Below are positions 8,864-18,204 of a DNA stretch of 64,000 nt, piece after piece. Numbering within the stretch: position 1 is the first letter of the stretch; each line of letters starts with the position of its first letter. This DNA comes from Euglena gracilis (Eukaryota > Euglenida > Euglenophyceae > Euglenales): assembly GCA_039621445.1 (NCBI GenBank), contig CP154955.1, forward strand, positions 11,272,241-11,336,240. Reading direction: 5' to 3'. The notes under the pieces were generated by a model that saw only the letters and a program-made list of their open reading frames with translations, searched no databases and was not told where the DNA came from. The translations under genes were made by a program, and so were the position numbers.

Positions 8864-9027
8864 TGGCAAATCACAAAAATCAAGCTCTTTGGAACATTTT
8901 ATCTAATGGTAGTTTGGTTTTTCCAGGTTTTCCAAAAGAAACGAGAATATGTGCTGTTAAACACCTGCCCTGTGGGGGGGGGGGCAACCGGCACTGGGGG
9001 CGTTTATCCAAAAAAAAAATTGGCTAA
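8864..9027 (+). CDS. exon-like open segment
   Basis: The frame reads MANHKNQALWNILSNGSLVF, then PGFPKETRICAVKHLPCG, and reaches a G run at 8975. An AGGTAAGT donor-like word lies 26 bases upstream of the ATG, and a TTTTTCCAG lies inside (8920-8928), so it may be two pieces. Unknown function. Confidence 0.35.
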
Positions 9028-9137
9028 AAATTGAAATTCCAAGCCAGCCCTTTGAATTTGAGGGGCCACTTTGAGCCCAAGAATCTGCTGCTCCTTTTAA
9101 ACCCGACCCCCTATTTATGACCCCCCCCCCATCCTAT

Positions 9138-9233
9138 AACCCCCCCCCCCACTTATAACCCCCCTTGGGGCCAACCACTAAACAGGATCCTATAACCCCT
9201 GGGGGGTTATAAGTGAGGGGGGGGTTATTTTCT
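9138..9233. repeat. CTTATAACCCCCC hairpin element
   Basis: A C run plus ACTTATAACCCCCC mirrors GGGGGGTTATAAGT plus a G run, separated by about 34 bases. The same word ATCCTATAACCCC repeats twice. Foldback-type repeat; no coding content. The 9030-9310 stretch otherwise holds only a possible 35-base exon (9262-9296, LGPYEALRSP). Confidence 0.55.
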
Positions 9234-9310
9234 TGGTGGTCTTCGCTTGTTTTCTCCCCAGCCTCTTGGACCGTATGAAGCCTTGCGGTCCCCAGGTGTT
9301 GATGTTCACC

Positions 9311-10040
9311 CAGGGGTGTATGGGAAGCTTTTCGGTTTTGAGGCAGGTGGCAAGGGGGGATGGGGTCCCGACCAACCCCCTCCTAGAGGGGGTGAAGTTG
9401 GTCGGTAAGGGGTTCCGTACCCCCACCCCCTCCTTGGCAGGTTCCAAAAATAGCAAAACTTTTCTTCCGGCGCTGTGCGCCAGAAGATGCATAAAAAATG
9501 CAATTCCCAAAGCAAATTGCACATTCTCATTGCCAAAGCAAATTGCACATTATTGCACACTCTTTGAATGTTTTTGAACACTTTTTGTATGGAAAACTCC
9601 AAGAGCATGCAATAATGTGCAATTTGCTTTGGCAATGAGGGGGAATTGCATTTTTTATGCATCTTCTGGCGCACAGCGCCGGAAGAAAAGTTTTGCTATT
9701 TTTGGAACCTGCCAAGGAGGGGGTGGGGGTACGGAACCCCTTACCGACCAATTTCACCCCCTCTAGGAGGGGGTTGGTCGGGAACCATCCCCCCTTGCCA
9801 CCTGCCTCAAAACCGAAATGTTTGGATTGTTTTTGATTTTTTAAGGGAAAATCAAGGATTCTTTCAACAATTTTTGTTTGGTATCCGGCCAAAGGCTTTT
9901 GGCTGTCCACAGAACCAAAAGAATTCCCGGCCTTTTACCGTTTCGAGGAAGGAGGTGGAGGACCGCCCCCCCCCCGTCTCCGTGTTTTGGAGGGGGTGGT
10001 CCGGACCCAAACACTTCCCCGGGCTTCCCATACATCCCTG
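9311..10040. mobile_element. CAGG-1 element containing an inverted copy of itself
   Basis: The left end CAGGGGTGTATGGGAAGC mirrors the right end GCTTCCCATACATCCCTG. Flanks TGTTCACC and GGTCCACC match at 6 of 8 positions. Inside, 9331-9558 and 9608-9817 form a long near-perfect inverted repeat around a 49 bp spacer, carrying the TCTTCCGGCGCTGTGCGCC hairpin typical of the family. Left arm has a small tandem duplication (CAAAGCAAATTGCACATT). Non-coding. Confidence 0.75.
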
Positions 10041-10044
10041 GGTC

Positions 10045-10192
10045 CACCTCACTCTCGAACTACCACCCCAGCCCGGACAACGTGGGAATCGTGTTTCCAG
10101 GCCACCCTGTGATCATGGCACCCTGTGCTTTTCTTCCTGTCACCCTGCGCCAAGTCACTTTGTGTTTTCCTCTGTCAAATGCCTTTGGCTGA
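10045..10192 (+). CDS. candidate exon, ambiguous frame
   Basis: One frame reads TSLSNYHPSPDNVGIVFPGH, then PVIMAPCAFLPV and ends LSNAFG at TGA. A second frame through the same DNA is also open. It starts only five bases after the CAGG-1 right end. Confidence 0.25.
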
Positions 10193-10292
10193 TTCCCCAC
10201 CAACCTGGGCCTAACCCCTCCCCTCTGTCCGCTTGTGACCTGCAACCCCGGAGAAGAGGTAGGCTTTGGCTGGCAGTGGCACTGCAATTAGC

Positions 10293-10454
10293 ATGAACAC
10301 CCAAATTGCAAAGCGGGTGCTCTGCCAGCCACAGAGGGACCTCGCTCTTGTTGTGGGCATTGCGTGGGGTTTCCAGCATCCTGCCGAATCAGGGCACTTG
10401 GAGGATACACGTGATTGGAAAAAAATTCCGGGAACGGAGCCGGGATCATGGTGA
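10293..10454 (+). CDS. ATG-started 53-codon ORF
   Basis: The frame begins MNTQIAKRVLCQPQRDLALV, continues VGIAWGFQHPAESGHLEDTR and ends KIPGTEPGSW at TGA. Its mix of charged, aromatic and aliphatic residues is clearly protein-like. It may be an exon; a GAAGAGGTAGG donor-like word lies 40 bases upstream. No family was recognised. Confidence 0.35.
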   Translation: MNTQIAKRVLCQPQRDLALVVGIAWGFQHPAESGHLEDTRDWKKIPGTEPGSW

Positions 10455-10737
10455 TAATCTGCCGGTTCCCGAGGTGGCCCGGGGGGGGGGGTTGGACCCC
10501 CCTTTTCCCCACGAGCTTCGCTCTTACCCATAAAGGATAAGAGCTCAGCCCCTCTGTATGGGACCCCCTCTGTATGGGGTTAACCCCCGCTATATGGTCT
10601 TTTTGGGGTTAAACCGCAAATTAATAATCAAATAACCAGCATGGGGACCCCACCACGGAATAGGTCACCCCCCATACAAGTTTCCAGAATTCTGTTCCCT
10701 CCGCATCCCAGTGAATTATATTTGACAAATGTCTTAC

Positions 10738-10813
10738 CGCGCTTTTTGGGGGCGTTTTGGAGGGCTAAATCGGCATATTTCTGACGCATGTTTTTTTCCA
10801 GCTTAGCAGACAT
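10738..10813 (-). CDS. first coding exon of a minus-strand gene
   Basis: On the minus strand an ATG (10811-10813) opens MSAKLEKNMRQKYADLALQN, then APKKR, and at 10738 meets GTAAGAC, a consensus donor. The peptide is highly charged and probably helical. Downstream exons would lie below 10700 but none could be assigned with confidence. The donor match makes this one of the better exon calls. Confidence 0.5.
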
Positions 10814-10855
10814 TCAGCTTTTTTGCTTGCAGCACCTATATGCCCGCAAATGTAA

Positions 10856-11113
10856 CCACCCCCCTAATAATTATGCTCCCCGTACTTAAACAGATTCTAA
10901 TAATTATGCACCAATCAGCCGATGGAGCGACAATTTTCCAAATAATTATGCATCAAAAAACGCATGTTTTACTGGAATATGGGTGTCTGATGGGGTTTTG
11001 GGGTCACAGAACTCTTTATATTTGGTATCCAAATAATTTTGCAGGGTCCAATTATTTGACGGAGGCAGCGGTCCACTGCATTTGCACCTGCATGATTATT
11101 GGGGGGGGGGTGG
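10856..11113. mobile_element. TAATAATTATGC inverted-repeat element
   Basis: CCACCCCCCTAATAATTATG at the left mirrors CATGATTATT plus a G run and TGG at the right (about 258 bp). The internal word AATAATTATGCA repeats at about 10900 and 10940. MITE-like; no target duplication identified and no protein encoded. Confidence 0.55.
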
Positions 11114-11223
11114 AGTTTGAATTCCATAAAATTTGCCCCCCCCCCAAATGTACTCAACCGGTTGCTTATATTTAATATATATATATATATATATATTTAT
11201 TTATATATATATAATATATATGT

Positions 11224-11914
<691 letters not shown>

Positions 11915-12006
11915 ATATACACACACACACACACATATATATACATACATATATATATACATATATATATACATATACATATATATGTACATATATATAT
12001 ATATAT

Positions 12007-12053
12007 GGCAGCCTCCCACTATACGACCCGCGGGTCGTTAAGTGGTTCCAGGG
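12007..12053. repeat. solo terminal repeat of the 11.2-kb element
   Basis: GGCAGCCTCCCACTATACGA and the following CCCGCGGGTCGTTAAGTGG match the ends of 11224-11914. No partner end was found downstream. The next 600 bases (12060-12660) hold no gene I can support, only hairpins. Confidence 0.65.
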
Positions 12054-12194
12054 ATATTCCAAGGATTGGCTCCAAGGGATGTGAGTATTAATATTTGGGG
12101 TTGTTTATGGTTGGAATTCGCTCATTTCTGCTGTTTATATGCCATTTCAATGAAAAAATATATATTCTAAAGCATCCGGTCAGGGGTTGTTTAT

Positions 12195-12231
12195 ATTTTG
12201 GTGTCGGCTGAAAATCAGCCGACACCAAAAT
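12195..12231. repeat. perfect 37-bp palindrome
   Basis: ATTTTGGTGTCGGCTGA is followed after three bases by its exact reverse complement. Immediately downstream ATCACTGAT and ATCAGTGAT form a second inverted pair around CACACACATCAG repeats. Could extrude as a cruciform; role unknown. Confidence 0.75.
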
Positions 12232-12810
12232 CACTGATCATCACACACATCAGATGATCACACACATCAGTGATTGATGGGCGAGTGGGTGGTTTTCTAT
12301 GGTGTATTTGTTTGGGCCAAGCATTTTTCACGGGGGGGGGGGGGCTAGGCCAGTTTTGCCCAGGTCGTTGATTTGATATGATATTGTCAGCAATGTGATG
12401 ATGGTTTCCACGCAGCTTGATTGTCTGGTTCTCATACAGGGGGTTCTTTAAGCCTGAGGGGACCCAATCCCTGGGTGGGGTCCAGCCTGTGTTGTGTGTT
12501 GTGTCGACCCAGGTTAGACCCGGTCGACACGGGTAGGTCTGCTGAAATTTCAGTTGTGGTTTGCTTGTTTCGGCTTGTTTTTATTATAAAAAAACCATAG
12601 TTTGGACAAAATAGTTTAGTTTCTGAAGATATTTTGGTGTTTTCAACTCAAGTTTTCTTCTGAAAAATCCAATGGGTGCATTTTGGCTTTCGGCCAGGTT
12701 TTGGGTACCAGTTGGGTCCAGCTCGGCACCCCCCCCCCCCCGGGCAGCTCCTTTTTTTCCACGCGTCCGGATGGACCCCGCTCGTATCCTCGTTCTCCTC
12801 AGTGTTTGCC

Positions 12811-12981
12811 ATGGGCCACAAGCATTCCCGACATTGCCATGCGTGCGTTGGCCAGGAATTTTTTAGTGTGGGAATGTCTCCTTCCAAGCCTCCAAACCGG
12901 ATTTGTTATGATTGCGGATGGGTTGATTTTGGTTTTAGGGGCTTTGGGACCACCAGCCTGGACCGGTGCCAAAGGGGTTGA
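12811..12981 (+). CDS. ORF with a CxxC..CxxC zinc-ribbon-like pattern
   Basis: Nine bases after CTCCTCAG an ATG opens MGHKHSRHCHACVGQEFFSV, then PNRICYDCGWVDFGFRGFG, ending CQRG at TGA. Two CxxC pairs about 21 residues apart could bind zinc as in zinc ribbons; that role is inferred from spacing alone. The ORF ends seven bases before a CAGG-3-like repeat begins. Length (56 residues) suits an exon or a very small protein. Confidence 0.4.
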   Translation: MGHKHSRHCHACVGQEFFSVGMSPSKPPNRICYDCGWVDFGFRGFGTTSLDRCQRG

Positions 12982-12988
12982 CTGCATG

Positions 12989-13345
12989 GGGTTTTCTTAA
13001 GCCGGAGGGTACCCTACCCCCGGGGGCAGGGGTCCAGCCAGCCAGCAGCTCAAATCCAGCCAGCAGCCCAAATTCGGGCTGGGAGCCCCCCCCCCCGGGG
13101 GTCGAGTGAAATAAAGTCGGGTTCAGGCCGGCCAGCAAACTGGGCTGCCCACCTGACCTATGCCTGCATTTTCCCCCTCGTCACAGTTTCCCAGTCACAG
13201 CCCCCCCCAGCCTTGACCAAGCTCCACCCATCAAAATGTCGAAAATGGCAAAAATGTTTTAGAAAAATTTGTTTTTCCTCGACCCAGCCCAGCCCCCTCC
13301 AGCCCCGGACCCCCCCTCCCCCCCCTATACCCCGGGGGGGGGGGT
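12989..13345. repeat. CCAGCCAGCAGC repeat, copy 1
   Basis: TTTTCTTAAGCCGGAGGGTACC starts a block of CCAGCCAGCAGCTCAAATCC words. It also shares CCCAACTGGGCTGCCCACC-like and TCGACCCAGCCCAGCC segments with 35265-35700, over about 350 bp. The left end resembles CAGG-3. Non-coding. Confidence 0.6.
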
Positions 13346-13349
13346 CCAG

Positions 13350-13721
13350 CAGGGGGGGGATATGCAACTTGCATAATTTGCATTTTTTTGCATACTCAGG
13401 TATTTCCGAAATTTGCATTTTTTTGCATAAAATATTTTGCCCTGGAAAATTTTTTGTAGTTGGTCGCCATATGTCATGTTTTGTCTCTGGTCCCTCTGCA
13501 GTTGCCTGGGGTCTTTTGGGTCTCAGTGTTTGCCATTGCCTTCCAGGAGGTCTTCTTTGTGAATCATTGACAGGTAAACCGGCATTGTCACATGTTTACT
13601 GATTTTAGGCAGCAAAACTCTGTTATGTTCCAACCTTTGTTGCATTTGTTGCATTTTTTGCATTTTTTTTGCATGACTTGCATAATTTGAAGGGCCAAGT
13701 TGCATTTTTTCCCTCCCCCTG
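13350..13721. mobile_element. CAGG-5 element, short copy
   Basis: The left end, CAGGGGGGG then ATATGCAACTTGCATAATTT, mirrors the right end with TTGCATAATTTGAAGGGCC and a C run closing in CCCCCTG. Flanks GGTCCAG and GGTTCAG match at 6 of 7. Inside, a 27-base segment between TTCCAG and GTAAAC (13547-13573) is identical to 30316-30342 in the longer copy. Confidence 0.75.
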
Positions 13722-13799
13722 GGTTCAGCCAGCAGCTCATTTCCAGTCAGCAGCCTTTTTGCCTGCCGGAGGCTGGACCTCCCCCCCCGGGGGGTCCTT

Positions 13800-13925
13800 A
13801 CCCCCCCTCCCCCCTTTGTCCAACGACCACCCCTTTATAATGACCACCCCCTGGTAACAGGTTGCAGGTAATGGGGGGCGTACGACCCCCCTGGTCATAG
13901 GTTGCAGGTTGCAAAAAAAAATTGA
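13800..13925. repeat. GGTTGCAGG repeat, left copy (inverted pair)
   Basis: TTTGTCCAACGACCACCCC begins this copy. The mirror GGTCGTTGGACAAAGGGAGG closes its partner at 14391-14416. Together they bracket the exon-like segment at 14008-14289. The right side ends GGTAAGAAAACCCCTG, a CAGG-type terminus. Confidence 0.6.
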
Positions 13926-14007
13926 CGGTTTTACCAAGCGGTAGATTTCCCACCTCCCCCGCTACAGGATTTTTTCTGCTACGTTCCCCCCCCCCCGGCA
14001 ACGTCAG

Positions 14008-14289
14008 AGCCAGATCCCAAAAAGGTGGTGTTGTTTGCAAAAGCAACACATGGAATTTGGACACGTTTTCAACGGGAACCTTTACCTCACAAAGGATCTG
14101 ATCGATGGGGATTTTCTCCCGAAAATTGTTGTATCACCGGAAGAAAGGCTTCTATACCGTGCCCGCGGAATAGTGCCTGCCCCGCACCCCTTCAGTGTAG
14201 CATTTGCACAGCAGCCTTCTGGCGCTGTCGTTCATGACACCCCCGCAGGAGCTTACCTCTTTTATGATTTTTTCCGCTTTTCGCTGTGC
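14008..14289 (+). CDS. 94-codon exon with AG and GTGAGC borders
   Basis: After CAACGTCAG the frame reads SQIPKRWCCLQKQHMEFGHV, then FNGNLYLTKDLIDGDFLPKI, VVSPEERLLYRARGIVPAPH and ends DFFRFSLC at GTGAGC (14290). It is the longest splice-bounded open segment in this region and has a well-mixed globular composition. Flanking inverted repeats begin within about 80 bases on the left and 20 on the right. I recognise no family. Confidence 0.5.
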
Positions 14290-14304
14290 GTGAGCCTTTG
14301 CCCC

Positions 14305-14425
14305 CTTTATAATGACCACGCCCCGGTCACAGGTTGCAGGTGATGGGGGCGTACGACCACCCCCCCCCTGGTCATAGGTTGCAGGTAAATGGTCGTTGGA
14401 CAAAGGGAGGGGGGGGTAAGAAAAC
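14305..14425. repeat. GGTTGCAGG repeat, right copy
   Basis: It contains CCCCGGTCACAGGTTGCAGG and a second GGTCATAGGTTGCAGG. It pairs in inverted orientation with 13800-13925 through its outer TTTGTCCAACGACC word. Confidence 0.6.
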
Positions 14426-14472
14426 CCCTGGTTGACTGATATGCTTTTTTTTTTTCGCTCTTGGCAAAGACA

Positions 14473-14682
14473 GGAGGGTGGTGGAGACGAAGGATGGTGA
14501 AGAGGGTGGAGACGAACTGGAAACGCTTTTAAAAAAAACTATGGCCCAACACACATTATCGCCAACCAGTTATGGCTTTTCGAAAGCTTCCTGTGCTGAA
14601 TCATGCTGTAGTCATCCAAATCAGGCCATGGCTTCTGAAGCGCTGTGGTGGTCATGTTGCCCTCCAGCTTTATTTTCATGAA
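14473..14682 (+). CDS. exon-like segment, strand uncertain
   Basis: After CAAAGACAG the plus frame reads VVETKDGEEGGDELETLLKK, then TMAQHTLSPTSYGFSK and ends PALFS. The minus strand between 14690 and 14539 is also strikingly protein-like (MHFMKIKLEGNMTTTALQKP, then WPDLDDYSMIQHRKLSKSHN). One of the two is real at most over 14540-14680. Downstream, 14690-15000 is T-rich and featureless except for a G run. Confidence 0.3.
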
Positions 14683-15032
14683 GTGCATCACCCCCGATGT
14701 GGATGTTTCAAGCGGGGGGGGGGGGGTTGTTTTTGACTCCCCTGGTGGTGGCGCCATGCAGGGGGGGACCGCAAACAGGTTTTTTCGGCATTTTTTTTTT
14801 TGCGTTTTTCGATTTTGGCAAAATCTGTGTTTTTTTGTTGGTTTTTTTTGCATTTTTTTCCTGGTGATTTTGGGTTTTTGCTAGAAAAAAACTTTTAACA
14901 ATAAGAAAATTCCTTGCTTTGACCCCGATTTTCCTCGAAATTAAACATTTCTCAATTTTTTGTCTTTTTTTTTTGCATTTTTCAGTCAACAAAATGCTGC
15001 TTATTCTTATGAAATGAAAAGGTTTTCCCTGG

Positions 15033-15116
15033 CGGAGCCGAAAATTTTTCAACGTCCTCTCCAGTGGAAAAGTGTACATCCAGGGAGCTCAAAGCATTTT
15101 ACAGGCAATTTTCCCG
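15033..15116 (+). CDS. exon-like segment related to 21.45 kb
   Basis: One frame reads RSRKFFNVLSSGKVYIQGAQ, then SILQAIFP. The 35 bases CTCTCCAGTGGAAAAGTGTA onward resemble 21448-21483 (CTCTCCAATGGAATAGTGTA), where the same frame gives LLSNGIVYSLEELLKEFIHN. The shared word suggests two diverged copies of one exon. The right border is a GCCCAATGAACAT repeat end. Confidence 0.3.
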
Positions 15117-15117
15117 T

Positions 15118-15167
15118 GCCCAATGAACATCCCCTGTCCAAATTGTCAGTTTGATGTTCATTGGGCT
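15118..15167. repeat. GCCCAATGAACATC hairpin
   Basis: GCCCAATGAACATC and GATGTTCATTGGGC are separated by about 22 bases. This is a minimal version of the ends of the 8281-8838 element. Confidence 0.65.
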
Positions 15168-15174
15168 GGGGATG

Positions 15175-15554
15175 ATTTTGGGGATGGGACAGGCATCAGA
15201 GACACTGGGGTTTGAAAACAGTTTGCAAGTTTGTTGTTCAAAATTTCTTCTTCCCTCAAAAAGAAAACAGAAAGGATTCTTGAAATGAAAGTTCATTCTG
15301 GCTTTTGACCACCAATGTGAATCACCAATCACCAATTTTTTTGGATTTTTTTTGTTGTCTTCACCTGGACCTCCAGTTCTTTCTGCTCTGTAGTCACAGT
15401 CACAGGCCTCGTAGGGACCATACACATTTTTTTTCAAGGTTCTGCAAATTTGATGATGGAGGACCGAGCCAACTTGACCAGCCGTAGTAACAGCCCCTCC
15501 TCCCCCAGGGGGGACAGAGCAGCAAACCGAGAAAATTTTGGTGCAAAGTGCCAA
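15175..15554 (-). CDS. long minus-strand open frame
   Basis: The minus frame is open for over 120 codons. The centre reads QICRTLKKNVYGPYEACDCD, then YRAERTGGPGEDNKKNPKKL, VIGDSHWWSKARMNFHFKNP and FEGRRNFEQQTCKLFSNPSV. Charged and cysteine-containing stretches look genuine, but no family was recognised. The plus strand from 15450 onward is also open. Confidence 0.35.
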
Positions 15555-15720
15555 AAAACGGTTATCAGGGGATTTTTTTTGGTGTTGATATATGTTTGTT
15601 TTGATTGCCAGAAATGTTTGGTTGTGTTTTTGTGTTTTTTTGTCTTAACCATCCAACTTAACCCTCTGCAGCCCCGCCTAAATACAGCTCCCGTCGAACC
15701 CCCCGAAGGCTACCAACCGG
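15450..15720 (+). CDS. candidate exon pair, overlapping a minus frame
   Basis: The plus frame starts MMMEDRANLTSRSNSPSSPR, then GDRAANRENFGAKCQKTVIR, and then enters a hydrophobic T-rich stretch. After CCTCTGCAG a second piece reads PRLNTAPVEPPEGYQP and abuts a CAGG-2-like end (GGGGATTTTTTTAGTC, about 15719). The 5' end overlaps the opposing minus frame, so only one is likely real there. Confidence 0.25.
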
Positions 15721-15721
15721 G

Positions 15722-16060
15722 GATTTTTTTAGTCTTGGACCCCCAGGGGGAGGGCAGGGAGAGGGGGGGGTAGGTCCGGCCGAGCCCCCCCCCCAGGGTC
15801 CCTCCAAGGGGGGGCTATATTTTTCGGCGCCAAAAGCACCTAACATTTTGAAAAAGGTGCATTTTTCGCAATTTTTGGCCATTTTCAGGGAAAAGTGAGT
15901 GGGTCCCCCGGGACATATCATTGCTTAACACCTGTCCACCCCCCCCCCAGGGGGGTTGACTGACTGGTTTTTCAGAGTGACTGACCGGTTTTCTGGCCAA
16001 GACCCCCCTGGGGTGGGGTCGGCCCGAAAATGAAAAAGTGGCTGGCCTGGCGCCGAAGGC
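15722..16060. repeat. CAGG-2-like fragment followed by GACTGACTGG repeat
   Basis: The left part (to about 15930) shares GATTTTTTTAGTCTTGGACC and TTTTCGGCGCC words with 3905-4213 but lacks a matched right end. From 15955 TTGACTGACTGGTTTTTCAG begins the left half of a second family whose right half is at 16262-16420. Confidence 0.5.
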
Positions 16061-16257
16061 GCTGTATTTTTTTTGGAATTTTTTGAGACAGATAACAAGA
16101 GAGATTCATCATCGTTGGACACTGCCAAATCGTCTGATTCTGATTCTTCTGACCATTCTTCAGATTGAATTATGTTTGCTTTTCCGCAAACTGGGCGAGG
16201 CCACACATGAGAACATACCTCCAATCTAATAGTGCCTTGCCAACGTAAATGTGACAA
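16050..16257 (-). CDS. acidic serine-rich open segment inside a split repeat
   Basis: The minus frame reads MSHLRWQGTIRLEVCSHVWP, then VCGKANIIQSEEWSEESESD and DLAVSNDDESLLLSVSKNSK. The acidic Ser/Glu/Asp run is typical of disordered regulatory regions. It sits exactly where other copies of the surrounding GACTGACTGG repeat have short spacer DNA, so it may be captured sequence. Unknown function. Confidence 0.4.
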
Positions 16258-16438
16258 GCGTGGCCGATCCCCCGGGGGGGGGGGGGAAAGTGACTGACTG
16301 GTTTTTTTTCAGAGTGGAAAGTGACCCCCCCCCCTTGGGGGTCACTCTGCAATGGTATGCCCGGGACCCCCCAGGCGTGGGTGGGGGACCCCCTCCCCCC
16401 CCCCCCCGGCTACTCACCCTTGGATCTGCCTAAGCCCC

Positions 16439-16869
16439 CAGGGATGGATGGGAAGCCCTTCGGTATTGAGGTAGGTGGTAAGGGGGGGTCCCGACCACCC
16501 CCCCCCCCCTAGGGGGGTAAGGGGGTAGGGGGGGGGGGGGACCGGACCACCCCCCCCCCTAGATGTTGGCAGGGGGACCCGGACCCCCCACCCCCTCCAT
16601 CCTTGAGAGGTGCCAAAAATAGCAGAAAATTTTCTTCCGGCGCTGTGCGCCGGAAAATGAGCAAAAAAACACCCCTTTTGCTGACTTTTGGACATATTGC
16701 CCTTTTTTTGATGTGTTGGTGTTTTCCCCCAAAAACATGTTCAAAAAATTCAAAAAATGAGCATTTTTGGATCGATTTTGAAAGAAAAATCAGGGATTGA
16801 CCGATTTTCCGTGTCGGGAGGGGGGGTCCCCCCCCCCCCCCCCCCCTCAAGGCTTCCCATCCATCCCTG
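16439..16869. mobile_element. CAGG-1 element with perfect 8-bp duplication
   Basis: CAGGGATGGATGGGAAGCC at the left mirrors GGCTTCCCATCCATCCCTG at the right. TAAGCCCC lies directly outside both ends (16431-16438, 16870-16877). The 431 bp interior holds G/C runs, the CTTCCGGCGCTGTGCGCCGG hairpin and AT-rich filler. No coding capacity. This is the best-preserved CAGG-1 copy; older copies are at 9311 and, degenerate, around 21790-22170. Confidence 0.85.
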
Positions 16870-16894
16870 TAAGCCCCCCAAATAACTTGGCGGG

Positions 16895-17263
16895 GTGCCA
16901 AAACTTTTTGACCTTCCCCCTGCCAGTTATTTGGGCATTATTTTCAACGCTGTTCAAGAGTTTTACGTTAACAAGGGGAGTCCCAGGTTATTGGAACCAT
17001 TTTTCTTTGCTTCCCCCACCAAGTTATTCGGGCACTGCCAGGGCAAGGGCCCCTCCAGGTTATTTGGGGAGGGGTTAGCAACCCTGGGGGTCCTTGAAGG
17101 GACGTATGGCAATGTTGTCTCCAGCACCTGTGTTGTTTTTGCTGACCTGTTTGGGGAGAGTTTCAGGACGGGGGATCAGATTGGCCAAGGCATTCACAGC
17201 CGCTTAATAATTTTGCATTTTTTTGTGCGGCTCATAATTTGGGAAGCCACACAACGTTCTTAA
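16895..17263 (+). CDS. 123-codon open frame with CCARGTTATTNGGG repeats
   Basis: The frame runs LGIIFNAVQEFYVNKGSPRL, LEPFFFASPTKLFGHCQGKG, FGEGLATLGVLEGTYGNVVS and STCVVFADLFGESFRTGDQI before a stop at 17263. The DNA carries five spaced copies of a CCARGTTATTNGGG motif (16878-17065). It begins 17 bases after a CAGG-1 target duplication. Aromatic-rich and protein-like; no domain recognised. Confidence 0.4.
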   Translation: MPKLFDLPPASYLGIIFNAVQEFYVNKGSPRLLEPFFFASPTKLFGHCQGKGPSRLFGEGLATLGVLEGTYGNVVSSTCVVFADLFGESFRTGDQIGQGIHSRLIILHFFVRLIIWEATQRS

Positions 17264-17274
17264 TTTACCCTTAG

Positions 17275-17784
17275 GGTGCCCCCGACCCTGTTGCTCATGC
17301 TGGGAATGCTGGCACCAAAACATTTGGAAGGTTGGTGGGTTTGGACCGATCAAGAATACCCAGGACCCCTGAATCCGTCAGTTTTTTTTCATCGCACATT
17401 CATTGCCAATTCAACGCCAGCTGCGAGCCTTTATGTTTTTTTAAAAGAAAAATATTTGTTGATGTAATTGTTTTATTGTGTTTTTATTTTGCATTTTTGT
17501 TTGTGCTTGAGTTTAATTTTCCAGTTGTCTTTTTGCATGAAATTGGAAAAGCATTCATGTCAAATCATACATGTCAAACCATTCATGGGCCTTCAGTGCT
17601 TGGGGTCGAGCGCCCACTAAGAAAAACATTTCACGCCAGAAATGTCCAGAGGCGCAATTGCCAGTGCAAAACATGGGGTGTTGTGCAAGGTGCCATTGTG
17701 CCTTGGTGGTGGTGCCCTCGCGAGGTGGTCCCTCGCAAGGTGAACATGATGGCTGGGGAGGGTCATTTGGACATGTGTGAGTAG
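17275..17784 (+). CDS. 170-codon open frame, probable exon with membrane segment
   Basis: A TTTACCCTTAG acceptor precedes GGT at 17275, and the frame is open for 170 codons to TAG. It reads GAPDPVAHAGNAGTKTFGRL, VGLDRSRIPRTPESVSFFSS, then a strongly hydrophobic stretch (about residues 65-95, FVDVIVLLCFYFAFLFVLEF) and a basic C-terminal part with ERPLRKTFHARNVQRRNCQC. One membrane helix followed by a cysteine-containing tail is the visible architecture. The longest non-repetitive ORF of the window's left half; family unknown. Confidence 0.5.
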   Translation, partial: GAPDPVAHAGNAGTKTFGRLVGLDRSRIPRTPESVSFFSSHIHCQFNASCEPLCFFKRKIFVDVIVLLCFYFAFLFVLEFNFPVVFLHEIGKAFMSNHTCQTIHGPSVLGVERPLRKTFHARNVQRRNCQCKTWGVVQGAIVPWWWCPREVVPRKVNMMAGEGHLDMCE

Positions 17785-17824
17785 TGGGGCAACGCCCTGT
17801 GTACCCCCCACAAATAATAAACAC

Positions 17825-18005
17825 TTTTGCCCAATGAACAGGGGGTGTCCGGACCATCTAGATTGCCACCATATGTTTTTATATGTGTGTATTTTGTGTG
17901 TGTGTGTGTGTTGTGTGTGTGTGTTGTCTGTGTGTGTGTGTGTGTGTTGTGTGTGTGTGTGTGTGTGTGTGTGTTGTCTGTGTGTATGTATATTATGTAT
18001 GTATG

Positions 18006-18044
<39 letters not shown>

Positions 18045-18140
18045 CCATACGCCATTAGCGAACCTCCCCCGCCCAATGAGCGTCACCCGTCCAGACCGTC
18101 AAGGTTGTCATTGTAGTTATCATTGGGCTTGGGGGGGAGT
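17825..18140. repeat. GCCCAATGAACA repeat pair with GT and TA microsatellites
   Basis: GCCCAATGAACAGGGGGTGT at the left and GTTATCATTGGGCTTGGGGG at the right form a weakened inverted pair. Between them lie (GT)n at about 17886-17990 and (TA)n at 18008-18042. The same ends bracket 8281-8838. Confidence 0.7.
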
Positions 18141-18204
18141 CGAACGGAATGCCAACAAGCATTTTGAATGGCAAGCAGCGAAGGGGTCGTGTTGTGGTCG
18201 TGGC

